From CAZJCK01 sp964544635 (lineage in GTDB: Bacteria > Zixibacteria > MSB-5A5 > GN15 > FEB-12): a stretch of 60,158 nt of DNA. The translations under genes and the position numbers were made by a program. Every line of letters starts with the position of its first letter. The stretch's first letter is position 1. Of this stretch, positions 35,403 through 44,010 are shown in pieces. The notes under the pieces are model-generated. The model did not search any database, was not told the DNA's origin, and worked only from the letters and a program-made list of their open reading frames with translations. The stretch is from the NCBI GenBank assembly GCA_964544635.1, contig CAZJCK010000010.1, positions 1 to 60,158 of the forward strand, in the 5' to 3' direction.

Positions 35403-35924
35403 CTACCTTGACAGCAGGAAATCAACACGATAGACAATGCTGCATACTACCGGCTGACCATTAACCAGTCCCGGATTGAAACGATTCTCATACGACGCAG
35501 CCAGGACGGAATCATCGAGTAGACTATGCCCCGACGACTTGGCGATCTCCGATGCCAACACTTTCCCCTGCTTGTCGACGATGGCATAGACCCAGACCGT
35601 GCCCTGCTGTCCCTTCTGTTTTGCCTCGTACGGGTAAGCGGGGCTCACCTCATAGATCATTTCAGGCATCTGATCAACCGAGTCAACAACTCCCCAGACG
35701 TCCTTGACCTCTTCCCACTTGCTCCGTCGCTCTCGCTCTGCCGGTGTCAACTGAACAACGAAGTCATCCATCGCCTTATCCTTGAGAAAGCCGCTTCCCT
35801 CTTGCTTCTGTTCGGTGGTTTGTCGGCCCGGCTGTTCGCCGACCGGCTCTTTCTTTTTGCTCACATTACCCCCACAACCGACAAAGCTCGCCATCAAGAC
35901 TGAAACATAGAATACTCGCCACAT
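35403..35924 (-). CDS. TonB C-terminal domain protein, possibly a lipoprotein
   Basis: A 173-residue exported protein: an N-terminal hydrophobic segment with a possible lipobox (FVGC, phenylalanine at -3 is unusual), a charged linker (about 25-85) and a TonB C-terminal domain (PAYPYEAKQKGQQGTVWVYA, VVCSIVYRVDF). Typical TonB is held by a membrane helix and is Pro-rich; here the linker is short and not Pro-rich. No ExbB/ExbD or receptor is nearby. The start at 35924 follows AGGGG by ten bases. Confidence 0.75.
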   Translation of the reverse strand: MWRVFYVSVLMASFVGCGGNVSKKKEPVGEQPGRQTTEQKQEGSGFLKDKAMDDFVVQLTPAERERRSKWEEVKDVWGVVDSVDQMPEMIYEVSPAYPYEAKQKGQQGTVWVYAIVDKQGKVLASEIAKSSGHSLLDDSVLAASYENRFNPGLVNGQPVVCSIVYRVDFLLSR

Positions 35925-36082
35925 CTCGCTTAATCCCCTGTTTATTGATTCCCGATCAACACATAGATAGGCCGCTCGATCCATGCGCGCAATATTTTTC
36001 GTGGTGACCTCCCGGGAACAAGTCGGCACCTCCGGACATCCAGAGATTACAGTACCACGATTTGTAACAAAGGACTCTTTAC

Positions 36083-36727
36083 ATGTCGCGCCGCAATTCC
36101 GAGATCATCGATATCTCCGTCAGTCTATCAAACAATCTGGTCACATGGCCGGGTAGCCCGCCGGTGAGCATCGAACAAACGATGAGCTTTGACAGGGGTG
36201 ACGACCACAATGTCAGCCGGATATCGGCAGGCGTGCACATCGGCACCCACATGGATGCACCAAGTCATTTCGTTCGCGACGGCGCTGCTATCGACCAGGT
36301 GCCGCTCGACGCAACCATCGGCCCGGCCCGCCTGCTCGATCTGACCGGCCGCACGGTGATCGAACGCAGCGATCTCGAACCGCATGGCATAGAAGCTGGT
36401 CAGCGGGTCCTCCTGAAGACCGACAACTCTTCTTCCGACTGGAGCACCAAACCGTTCAACCACGATTTCGCTCACCTGTCCACCGAAGCGGCGCAGTTCC
36501 TGGCATCGTGTAACGTTCGCCTGGTCGGTATCGACTACCTTTCCGTGAGCGGCATCAACAAGAACGAACACGAGGTGCACCAGGCGATCCTCGGCGCCGG
36601 CATCTGGGTAATCGAAGGCCTGTTCCTGAAGGATGTCAAACCGGGCGATTATGAGCTGATCTGCCTGCCGCTCAAGATCGAAGGCAGTGACGGCGCCCCG
36701 GCCAGGGCAGTGTTGCGACCACTCTGA
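36083..36727 (+). CDS. Cyclase-family metal hydrolase (kynurenine formamidase-like)
   Basis: A 214-residue soluble enzyme with the family metal motif HIGTHMDAPSHF at about 55-66, plus a conserved Asp/Glu-bearing C-terminal region (EVHQAILGAGIWVIEGL). Relatives hydrolyse N-formylkynurenine, isatin or cyclic amides using Zn/Mn. No tryptophan-degradation gene is nearby, so the substrate is open. It lies 29 bases before the 6-phosphogluconate dehydrogenase gene and may share its transcript. Confidence 0.85.
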   Translation: MSRRNSEIIDISVSLSNNLVTWPGSPPVSIEQTMSFDRGDDHNVSRISAGVHIGTHMDAPSHFVRDGAAIDQVPLDATIGPARLLDLTGRTVIERSDLEPHGIEAGQRVLLKTDNSSSDWSTKPFNHDFAHLSTEAAQFLASCNVRLVGIDYLSVSGINKNEHEVHQAILGAGIWVIEGLFLKDVKPGDYELICLPLKIEGSDGAPARAVLRPL

Positions 36728-36756
36728 TTTCACCTGTAGTAACGGAGGAAATGCAT

Positions 36757-37725
36757 ATGGCTGATCACAAAGCATCGTTTGGCATTATCGGGCTAGGCAA
36801 AATGGGCGCCAACATCGCGCTGCAGGCGCTGGAGAAAGACTATCGAGTTGTCGGGCTGGACAAAAAGGAAACGCCTGAAGAACTGACCGACCACGGCCTG
36901 GTCACTGCCGACGGTATGTCGGACTTTGCAAAGGAACTGCCGGCGCCGCGCATGATATTCCTGTACATTCCGGCTGGCCCTCCGGTGGATACCGTGATCG
37001 ACCAACTGGCCGACGAGCTGGAAAGTGGCGACATCATCATCGACGGTGGCAACTCTTACTGGGGCGACTCGATCCGTCGCGCCGCACGCATAGAGCAGAG
37101 AGGCTGCGAGTTCGTCGATCTCGGCACTTCCGGCGGCATTTCGGGGGCACGCCACGGCGCCTGCTTCATGGCCGGTGGCAGCGACCGGGCGATGCAGCAT
37201 CTGGCGCCGATACTCAAAGATCTCTCCGTCGACGGGGGCTATGTCCATGCCGGACCATCCGGCTCGGGGCACTTCGTCAAACTCGTGCACAATGGTATCG
37301 AGTTCGGCATGCTGCAGGCAATCGGTGAAGGGATCGACCTGCTCAAGCGGTACCGTGAAGAACTGGATATTGCCGACGTTCTCCACTGCTGGCGGCATGG
37401 CTCGGTCATTAGATCCTGGCTGGTCGACTTGATGGAGGAGGTGTATCGTCGCGACGGTGGCCTGGAGAAGATTCCAGCCTATGTCGAGGATACCGGCGAA
37501 GTAAACTGGCTGGTCAACGATGCTATGCAGATGGAGGTTCCGGTGCCGGTGATCGCCCAGTCTGTCATGCAGCTGTTTGCCTCGCGCGACGACCAGCAAT
37601 TCTGGGCGCGCTCGATCGCCATGATGCGCCACGGTTTCGGCGGGCATCCGTATGGGGAGGATGACGGTATCAGGCGGGAGCGACGTGAGGGCCGTGTCGG
37701 CGGATTCATTAGCGACGACGAGTAG
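36757..37725 (+). CDS. gnd: 6-phosphogluconate dehydrogenase, short NAD-type
   Basis: A 322-residue decarboxylating dehydrogenase converting 6-phosphogluconate to ribulose 5-phosphate. The NAD loop GLGKMG is followed by GLDKKE; the acidic Asp after beta-2 favours NAD over NADP. The substrate-binding segments GGNSYWGDS and KLVHNGIEFGM are intact. The length fits the short GndA-type family, not the 470-residue NADP form. ATG 36757 has GGAGG eight bases upstream; ATG 36751 is too close to it. Confidence 0.92.
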   Translation: MADHKASFGIIGLGKMGANIALQALEKDYRVVGLDKKETPEELTDHGLVTADGMSDFAKELPAPRMIFLYIPAGPPVDTVIDQLADELESGDIIIDGGNSYWGDSIRRAARIEQRGCEFVDLGTSGGISGARHGACFMAGGSDRAMQHLAPILKDLSVDGGYVHAGPSGSGHFVKLVHNGIEFGMLQAIGEGIDLLKRYREELDIADVLHCWRHGSVIRSWLVDLMEEVYRRDGGLEKIPAYVEDTGEVNWLVNDAMQMEVPVPVIAQSVMQLFASRDDQQFWARSIAMMRHGFGGHPYGEDDGIRRERREGRVGGFISDDE

Positions 37726-37739
37726 ATAAGCGGCTTACC

Positions 37740-37880
37740 CGGCACGCGCTTCAGTATCGACTTGACCGGGACTTCGTAGCGTTTCACGACCAGCACCGAT
37801 GTCGGTGAGTACCGCACCACTTTCTCCGGGATCTCGCCAAACAACATCTTGCGGAAGAACGGTGTGCAACTCTCCGTCGC
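37740..37880 (-). pseudogene. Remnant of a UspA-domain protein
   Basis: The minus strand encodes about 46 residues reading PFFRKMLFGEIPEKVVRYS then PTSVLVVKRYEVPVKSILK, the C-terminal signature of UspA-like domains attached to permeases or chloride channels. The frame runs on into antisense gnd without a sensible stop, and sequence before it has no UspA start. It is therefore a fragment left after loss of the rest of the gene, in the 268-base gap between gnd and alkD. Confidence 0.6.
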
Positions 37881-37993
37881 CCGCTGCGGATTGCCGAAGA
37901 TCTGCTCGAGGTCGAAGACGAGGAAGATACCGAGGCCGGCTTCGCCATTACTCCACGTCATGGCGCGACAGGGGAAACGTCAAGAAAATGTAA

Positions 37994-38680
37994 TCAGCGA
38001 CGTGCAGCGGACTTCTTTCGCTTTAACGCCTTCCGTATATAGGCGGCGGCATCGGGAGTCTTGCACGATGTATCGCCATGGTCAACCGTCACCTTGCCAA
38101 TCCGCGCGGCGGTTTCCAGCGCTGCATCGGTCAGGCTCGCGCGAAAGATGCCGATGGCGGTCAGCGTCATGTTCATGGCATGTTTGGCGCGATTGGGAGA
38201 ACTGTGAATCTCCGACTCTATGACCGAGAGATACGTGCGGCAGTCGTCATCGCTGATGTCATCATGTCCGGCAACCAGCATTGAAGACAGCGCCGCGTAG
38301 CCCACCTGACGGACATACTCCCTGGACTGCGCACAGAATTTCTTCATAGCCTTAAACGCATACGGCGTTTTGGCTGTCAGCGACCCGAGCAGATCTGCGA
38401 TCACGTAGTAGCTCGTGTCGCCCACCCACGACTCGAGTGTCTTCTGTTTCATGCGCTCGGGATCTGCGATCATTGCCGCAAGGCTCTGTGCGTCGACATT
38501 TGCGGTATTCCACAGCTGCTCGGCCAGCTCCTGGTCGTTCTTTATCTTCTTTGCGAGTGTTCGCAGGTTCGCGAAGCTCACGCCGAACATATCCCCACCA
38601 GCGCCGTGCTTCGTATAGACTTTCACATTCTGCGCCGTACCGGCTTTCTCCAGCTCACTCATAGCCGTCTTGAAATCCAT
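37994..38680 (-). CDS. alkD: DNA alkylation repair protein, AlkD family
   Basis: A 228-residue all-helical HEAT-like repeat protein of the AlkD family of DNA glycosylases, which remove cationic alkylated bases. Visible family segments are SFANLRTLAKKIKNDQELA, NVDAQSLAAMIADPE, and VGYAALSSMLV. GAGG lies six bases before ATG 38680; the frame extends to 38752. A basic tail (RKALKRKKSAARR) may bind DNA. It is a single gene with the UspA relic behind it. Confidence 0.83.
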   Translation of the reverse strand: MDFKTAMSELEKAGTAQNVKVYTKHGAGGDMFGVSFANLRTLAKKIKNDQELAEQLWNTANVDAQSLAAMIADPERMKQKTLESWVGDTSYYVIADLLGSLTAKTPYAFKAMKKFCAQSREYVRQVGYAALSSMLVAGHDDISDDDCRTYLSVIESEIHSSPNRAKHAMNMTLTAIGIFRASLTDAALETAARIGKVTVDHGDTSCKTPDAAAYIRKALKRKKSAARR

Positions 38681-38857
38681 CGCATCCTCGCTTGTATCGA
38701 CTGTCGTCGTGGGTGGCCGCCGCGGTGCAGCACGGGCGACGTTATACCTCAATATACGACTTTTTGCTTGCCTCGGTCGAGATAATCATGGATCTTAGTA
38801 ATCGACTATCAGCACAACATCTACTATCAGTACCAATAAAGCAGAAGGAGTACACAC

Positions 38858-39613
38858 ATGCGTACACATCTCTCTTTGTACATGCTGTTGCTCGGCCTGG
38901 TCGCCTTCCTGGCGCTTGGCTGCGGCAGCGACGACGACAACGGCAACCCGTCCGGTCCCGGCGGCGGCGGTGGCGGCACCGATGCTATCGATCTTTCTTC
39001 GGCACAGGTAGAGATCCCGGCGGCCATGTCCAATGCCGCGTCCGGCAACGCCGGCGCCGCGCAGGCAACGGCGTTGATCACTCTGGCCAACTCGTTCATG
39101 ACCTACAGCAGTTGGTGGACACCGCCGGCGCTCAAATTCCATGTGCCGACCAATGCCCTCGGCGCCGATACAACTATTTCGTGGTCACAGGGTGACATGA
39201 GCATCATTCTTGAATTAAATACAGCCGGCTCTGCCACCACCTGGATGGTCACACTCAACGGCAGTGACGGCGAACAGAACTATGAGAATTTCATATATAT
39301 GGAAGGGTACCAGATGCTTGACGGCTCCGGGGGCAATATGAGTATCAAGGATCCCAGTGATCCCGGCTCAGATCTGCTGTACTGGGAGTGGTTGGTCGAT
39401 CCTGATGATGTCTTCATTCTCAACCTGTACTCTTCCGACGATGACGGTACGCTCACGGTAGGGGAAAACCCCAATGGTAGCGGCTCAGTTTCGCAAACCC
39501 TGGGGACGGTGCTCTCTTTTGAGGCAAACTGGAACAGCGACGGCAGCGGCTCCTATACATTCTATGACGGCCAGGGAGACCCGCAGGACACCGGTACCTG
39601 GCCGGCACTTTAG
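38858..39613 (+). CDS. Lipoprotein of unknown function
   Basis: A 251-residue exported lipoprotein with lipobox LALGC at about residue 22, an acidic Asp/Gly-rich linker, and a beta-rich acidic mature part with many Gly, Ser and Trp. No family is recognised. Ribosome site AAGGAG lies seven bases before the ATG. It is a single-gene unit closed by a good terminator. Confidence 0.78.
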   Translation: MRTHLSLYMLLLGLVAFLALGCGSDDDNGNPSGPGGGGGGTDAIDLSSAQVEIPAAMSNAASGNAGAAQATALITLANSFMTYSSWWTPPALKFHVPTNALGADTTISWSQGDMSIILELNTAGSATTWMVTLNGSDGEQNYENFIYMEGYQMLDGSGGNMSIKDPSDPGSDLLYWEWLVDPDDVFILNLYSSDDDGTLTVGENPNGSGSVSQTLGTVLSFEANWNSDGSGSYTFYDGQGDPQDTGTWPAL

Positions 39614-39643
39614 CCCCAGCCGGAATACAATCAAACTTTTCAG

Positions 39644-39670
39644 GGCGGTACTTCGGTGCCGCCTTTTTTA
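39644..39670 (+). terminator. Terminator of the lipoprotein gene
   Basis: An 8-bp stem (39644-39651 with 39656-39663, one G-T) on a TTCG loop is followed by six T. It ends two bases before the stop of the convergent MFS gene. Confidence 0.85.
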
Positions 39671-39671
39671 T

Positions 39672-40889
39672 TTAATGTCTGCGCGGGAGGGGTGTGGAGG
39701 TCGCGGCAAAGGCGGCTTCGGTAGGCCGGTCGGTACCGTCGGCGATGCGGATGTGGCGGTCGATCAACTGCGTAAAGATCAGAGAAATCAGTGCCAGCAG
39801 GCCGCCGACCAGGAAGGGAATGCGATAGTCAACCATCCACAGCAGCCCCCCAACAACCGGGAAGACAACCGCCCCGATATGATTGATAGTGAACCCGACC
39901 GCCATGGTCGGCGCCATGTGCGACGGATCGCCGATTTTCTGGAAAAATGTGCGAATGGCCATGGCAAAATTGAAGAAAATATGATCGGCGATATACAGCA
40001 GGCCGACGACGATCTTGGAATCAACGACGGCGTAGGCGGCGAAAACGAACAGCAGTGCGAAATACTCCAGCGACAACACTTTGCGCTCGCCGAAGCGGAC
40101 AATCGCCCGCCCGATCATCGGGCTCAAAAAGTAGTTCACGATATTGTTGATCACAAACAGCACCGTGATCTCCTGCACCGAATAGTCGAATTTCTTGACC
40201 AGCAGGAAAACGGCGAAGGCGACAAAGATCTGACGCCGCGCCCCCGCCATGAACGTGAGGAAATAATACAGCCAATAGCGTTTGCGGAGGACCATGCGAC
40301 GGTGCTGCACGGCAATGTCGGGGGATGAGGGATTCTTGAAGTAGCTCCAGATGCCACCGGCCACGATGATTCCCCCAAGAACGACATACATCTGGCTGTA
40401 ATCCAGGTACGGTATGAGCAGGAAGATCATTGCCCCGGCCGCAACATTGGACGCAGCCGCAATGCCGCGCAGCTTACCGAAGACGACCGGCGATGTTTGT
40501 TTATCGAAGTACTGCAGGGTGAGCGACTGCGAAGTCGTCTCGAAATAATGAAAGCCGACACTCATGATGAGGGTAGTGACAATCAGGCCGTTGAACGACG
40601 GAAAGAAGCCGGTGATGCCAACCCCAAGACCAAGCGTGAGGATGGACAGCGACGACACCCGGTGCTCGCGCATCAGGAGCATGACGAAGATGACCAGCAG
40701 CGCCAGGAAGCCGGGGATCTCCCGGATCGACTGGATAACACCGACCTGGTTGCCTTCCAGCCCGACGACATTGACAGAGAAGTTATCGAACAGGGTACGC
40801 CAGCCCTGCAGGCCCATGGTCGAACAGATGGTCAGCACCATCAGGTAAACGAACATCGGGCTGGCGGTCAGTTTCAGCTTGTCGCTCAT
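39672..40889 (-). CDS. MFS transporter
   Basis: A 405-residue inner-membrane protein with about twelve helices and an MFS-type inter-repeat loop; RTFFQKIGDPSHMAPTMAVG is a conserved-looking segment. It ends the same-strand run after the desaturase gene with 50 bases between, so it may belong to the lipid operon, possibly as a lysolipid or fatty-acid flippase; that link is inference. Confidence 0.82.
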   Translation of the reverse strand: MSDKLKLTASPMFVYLMVLTICSTMGLQGWRTLFDNFSVNVVGLEGNQVGVIQSIREIPGFLALLVIFVMLLMREHRVSSLSILTLGLGVGITGFFPSFNGLIVTTLIMSVGFHYFETTSQSLTLQYFDKQTSPVVFGKLRGIAAASNVAAGAMIFLLIPYLDYSQMYVVLGGIIVAGGIWSYFKNPSSPDIAVQHRRMVLRKRYWLYYFLTFMAGARRQIFVAFAVFLLVKKFDYSVQEITVLFVINNIVNYFLSPMIGRAIVRFGERKVLSLEYFALLFVFAAYAVVDSKIVVGLLYIADHIFFNFAMAIRTFFQKIGDPSHMAPTMAVGFTINHIGAVVFPVVGGLLWMVDYRIPFLVGGLLALISLIFTQLIDRHIRIADGTDRPTEAAFAATSTPLPRRH

Positions 40890-40939
40890 AATCCCCGGTG
40901 GTCTCGGGTTAGTACCACCTCAGGGTAGGCACAAGACCG

Positions 40940-41710
40940 TCATTTGGCAAGCGGGACAGTTTTTTCGGCTGCGACGGGCCGCTTGTCCGCCAGCCGGATG
41001 ACCCGCAGCGCCGCAAACAGCTTGACCAACGGCCAGGTGGGGTCGAACTCGAACGGTTTGTGCGCGAAATTGGGACGGCCCGGCGCCCGGTGGTGATTGT
41101 TCTGAAACAACTCGCCCATGGTGAGAATGTCGAACGGCAGGGTATTGCGCGAATCGTCGTCCAGTTCATTGTAATTGCGATAGCCGTAGCGATGGCCGCA
41201 CCAGTTGACGATGGCGCCATGTATCGGCCCCATCAGGAAATGCACCGGCAGCAGCAGGAACATCCACCACGCCGTGGCAAACTCGATATAGAACAACACA
41301 TAGCCGGCGACAAACAGCAGCCGGGTGATGGGGTGACCGGCAACCCGCTCCAGCGATGGCCATTCGGGCGGGGACGCATACCCCGGCAGGTTGCCGGTGT
41401 CGCCGCTCTTGCGCAGGTGCTCATAGGTGCGATAGGTCTGCCACATCATCTCAAACACGTTTTTATAGCTGCGCGGTGAGTGCGGATCGTCGTCGGTGTC
41501 ACTGTGTTTATGATGCAAACGGTGCATCACAGCATACGCCCGCGGATTAAGATAGGACGACCCCTGGAATATAACGGCTGCGATGTTAAACGTCTTCTCC
41601 CAGAACTTCGACATCGTGAACATGCCGTGTGATGCATAGCGGTGATGAAAGAACGACTGGAAGAACAGCGAACCGAACCAGTGCACCAGAAAGAACACCA
41701 GAATTTCCAT
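40940..41710 (-). CDS. Acyl-CoA/acyl-lipid desaturase
   Basis: A 256-residue integral membrane di-iron desaturase. The three histidine boxes are intact: HHRYASH (~23), HRLHHKH (~63) and QNNHH (~204). The family inserts cis double bonds at delta-9-like positions in acyl-CoA or phospholipid acyl chains. Helices flank the boxes as expected. It is six bases behind the second CFA-like gene, so co-transcribed; its unsaturated products would be the substrate of the methyltransferases before it. Confidence 0.93.
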   Translation of the reverse strand: MEILVFFLVHWFGSLFFQSFFHHRYASHGMFTMSKFWEKTFNIAAVIFQGSSYLNPRAYAVMHRLHHKHSDTDDDPHSPRSYKNVFEMMWQTYRTYEHLRKSGDTGNLPGYASPPEWPSLERVAGHPITRLLFVAGYVLFYIEFATAWWMFLLLPVHFLMGPIHGAIVNWCGHRYGYRNYNELDDDSRNTLPFDILTMGELFQNNHHRAPGRPNFAHKPFEFDPTWPLVKLFAALRVIRLADKRPVAAEKTVPLAK

Positions 41711-41716
41711 TGCTGT

Positions 41717-42739
41717 TTATTCTGCCTCCTTCGTTGGACGGAAAAGGTAGTGTGCGACGAACCACTCGTCACCCCCGTTATACGCAAAAAGTTCTTCGCA
41801 CGCCATGAAAAAGAGCCGCCAGCGCTCGAACCAGATCGAAGCGTCCGCCTCACCGTAGAAATCGCGAAAGATCGCCATCACCCGCTCGCGCCGATGGTCG
41901 AGTTTCTCCAGCCAGGCGCGCGCCGAACGGGCGTAATGACGGCCGCTTACGTTCCAGTGTTCCTCGACTCGAAGATCATCACTGAAGCACTTCAACAGGT
42001 GCTGCGACGGCATCATACCGCTGGTGAAAAAGTACTGCGCCATCCAGTCGCCGGCGCCGCGAATTTCGAACGGATAGCTGTACTCGCGGTGACAGAAGAT
42101 GTGCACAAACAGGCGGCCGTCGTCGGTCAGCCAGCCGGCAATGCGCCGCAGCAACTCCCGGTAGTTGCGCATATGCTCGAACATCTCGATCGACACGACC
42201 CGATCAAACGTGCGCTCGAGCGCGACATGGTTGACGTCGGCTGTGATAACTTCAATGCCGTCGAGACCGTTTTCCGCCGCTCGTCGCCGTATGTAATCCC
42301 CCTGTAACCGCGAATTCGACAACGAGACGATCTTTATATCGCGATACTGCGCCGCCATCCAGAGACTGAGTGATCCCCAGCCACAGCCGAGATCGAGAAC
42401 AGTCATGCCATCCTTGATACCGGCACGCCGGCAGGTCAACTCAAGCATGGCGGCCTCGGCATCATCCAGGCTCGATACACCGTCCGGCCAGAGACAGGAG
42501 CTGTACTTGAGGTGCGAGCCTAGAATCTCTTCAAAGAACGCCGCCGGCACTTCGTAGTGCTGTTCGTTGGCCCTTGCCGGATCGGGTGCGACCGGCGCGG
42601 CATCGTAGCCGCCGCGATCGGTCCCCGCAGCCTGCCGTTCTGTTTGCAGTCGCTTGCGCAAGAGTGAGCGAATCCCCAGCCGGGTGAGTGAATCGGGCAC
42701 CACTCCCGACTCAACCAGGCGCATTGCAGTTTCTACCAT
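41717..42739 (-). CDS. CFA-synthase-like SAM methyltransferase (coclaurine-NMT-like subgroup)
   Basis: A 340-residue enzyme. Motif I LDLGCGWGSLSLW, the HYEVP substrate-side region, and IEMFEHMRNY followed by FVHIFCH place it in the subgroup close to coclaurine N-methyltransferases and CFA synthases. Unlike the first CFA gene it keeps a His in the FVHIF segment. The start at 42739 gives 23 bases from the preceding gene; the frame extends to 42922. It may methylate an unsaturated acyl chain or an amine headgroup. Confidence 0.86.
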   Translation of the reverse strand: MVETAMRLVESGVVPDSLTRLGIRSLLRKRLQTERQAAGTDRGGYDAAPVAPDPARANEQHYEVPAAFFEEILGSHLKYSSCLWPDGVSSLDDAEAAMLELTCRRAGIKDGMTVLDLGCGWGSLSLWMAAQYRDIKIVSLSNSRLQGDYIRRRAAENGLDGIEVITADVNHVALERTFDRVVSIEMFEHMRNYRELLRRIAGWLTDDGRLFVHIFCHREYSYPFEIRGAGDWMAQYFFTSGMMPSQHLLKCFSDDLRVEEHWNVSGRHYARSARAWLEKLDHRRERVMAIFRDFYGEADASIWFERWRLFFMACEELFAYNGGDEWFVAHYLFRPTKEAE

Positions 42740-42762
42740 TATTGTATTCCAGTCTCTTGTCG

Positions 42763-44010
42763 TTATCGCGGTTTGTCTAAGAGCAGTTGTACATTGCCGA
42801 TACGGCCTTCCCGGAAACCCGCCTCGCAGTATGCGAAGTAGTACTCCCAGGTGCGTATGAACCGATCGGAGAAACCGAGGGACGTGATTTCGGCCTGGTG
42901 GCGGCTGAATCGGCTGCGCCACTGTGCGAGTGTGGCTGCATAGTGTCGCGTGATGTCTTCGGTGTGTTCCAGCCGCATACCGGTTTGCGCTTTGAGCGAT
43001 GAGTGGAAGTGATCGAACGACAACAGGCAGGCCCCCGGAAACATATAGTGCTGGATAAAATCCACCGATTTACGGTAGTCATGGTAGTAGCGATCATCCA
43101 TCGTAATCGCCTGAATCGCCATCTTACCGCCCGGTCTGAGCAGCTGATCGCACTGGCTGAGGTAATCCGGCACATATTCGTGCCCGACCGCCTCGATCAT
43201 TTCGATCGACACGATCTTGTCGTATTGCCCGGTCAGGTCACGGTAGTCCTTCTTCAGCACCGTGATCCGGTCGGACAAGCCGTGTGCCCCGGCAAGTCGA
43301 CGTACATATTCATACTGTCGATCTGAGATTGTCGTGGTCGTCACCCGGCAGCCGTAGTTCTGCACGGCATGGAGCGCCATGCTCCCCCAGCCCGAACCGA
43401 TTTCGAGCAGGTGATCATCGGCCGTCAAATCGAGCTTCCGGCAGATTCGATCGAGTTTTTCGCACGACGCCGCTTCGAGCGAAAGGGTCTCCGGCTCGAA
43501 GACGGCGCATGAGTAGGTCATGGTCGGATCGAGAAACAGGGAGTAGAAGTCGTTGCCCAAATCGTAGTGTGCGATAATGTTCCGGCGGCTGCCGGTTTTC
43601 GTGTTTCGTCGTCTGTGGTGTGCCCAGCGCTTGGCGGGGCGCAGCAGGCGAGCGATGCGACGTTCAGTCGGCGTGAACCGATCCTGGTTGCGCGCAAAGA
43701 TGCGAATCAAGTCGACCAGGTTGTCGGTGTGCACCTCCCGGTTGATGAACGCCTCGGCCGCACCGATACTGCCTCCGGCTGCGGCGCGAGCATAGAAGCG
43801 GGGATCGATGACGTGCAGTGTCGCCTGCAAGTCCGCTTGAGCGTTGCCGAAGCTGCGTTGTATCGCACCGTCGAGTACGCGAATATGCCCGGTAGTAAAC
43901 CGTTCCAGCCGCTTGAACATGCCGTGACGCAGGATGCGATACAGTATGTTCCGTTGCGGCGACGGTCGGCGTTCGATTACGCCCTCTATCGATGAACTGT
44001 TGCCTGTCAC
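42763..44010 (-). CDS. CFA-synthase-family acyl methyltransferase
   Basis: A 415-residue enzyme with the N-terminal lipid-binding domain (to ~130) and a methyltransferase domain: MTYSCAVF (Cys of the active site), motif I LEIGSGWGSMALH, IEMIEAVGHEY (active-site Glu) and KMAIQAIT. In E. coli Cfa the last position is the bicarbonate-binding His of LLHTIG; here it is Gln. That pattern belongs to the branch encoded with FAD and DUF1365 proteins. It overlaps the DUF1365 stop by four bases (ATGA). Confidence 0.92.
   Translation of the reverse strand: MTGNSSSIEGVIERRPSPQRNILYRILRHGMFKRLERFTTGHIRVLDGAIQRSFGNAQADLQATLHVIDPRFYARAAAGGSIGAAEAFINREVHTDNLVDLIRIFARNQDRFTPTERRIARLLRPAKRWAHHRRRNTKTGSRRNIIAHYDLGNDFYSLFLDPTMTYSCAVFEPETLSLEAASCEKLDRICRKLDLTADDHLLEIGSGWGSMALHAVQNYGCRVTTTTISDRQYEYVRRLAGAHGLSDRITVLKKDYRDLTGQYDKIVSIEMIEAVGHEYVPDYLSQCDQLLRPGGKMAIQAITMDDRYYHDYRKSVDFIQHYMFPGACLLSFDHFHSSLKAQTGMRLEHTEDITRHYAATLAQWRSRFSRHQAEITSLGFSDRFIRTWEYYFAYCEAGFREGRIGNVQLLLDKPR

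Noticed and set aside
37479..37961. The 160-codon minus-strand frame as an intact gene.
   Set aside because: Only about 46 residues match UspA; the rest is antisense gnd and unrelated sequence.
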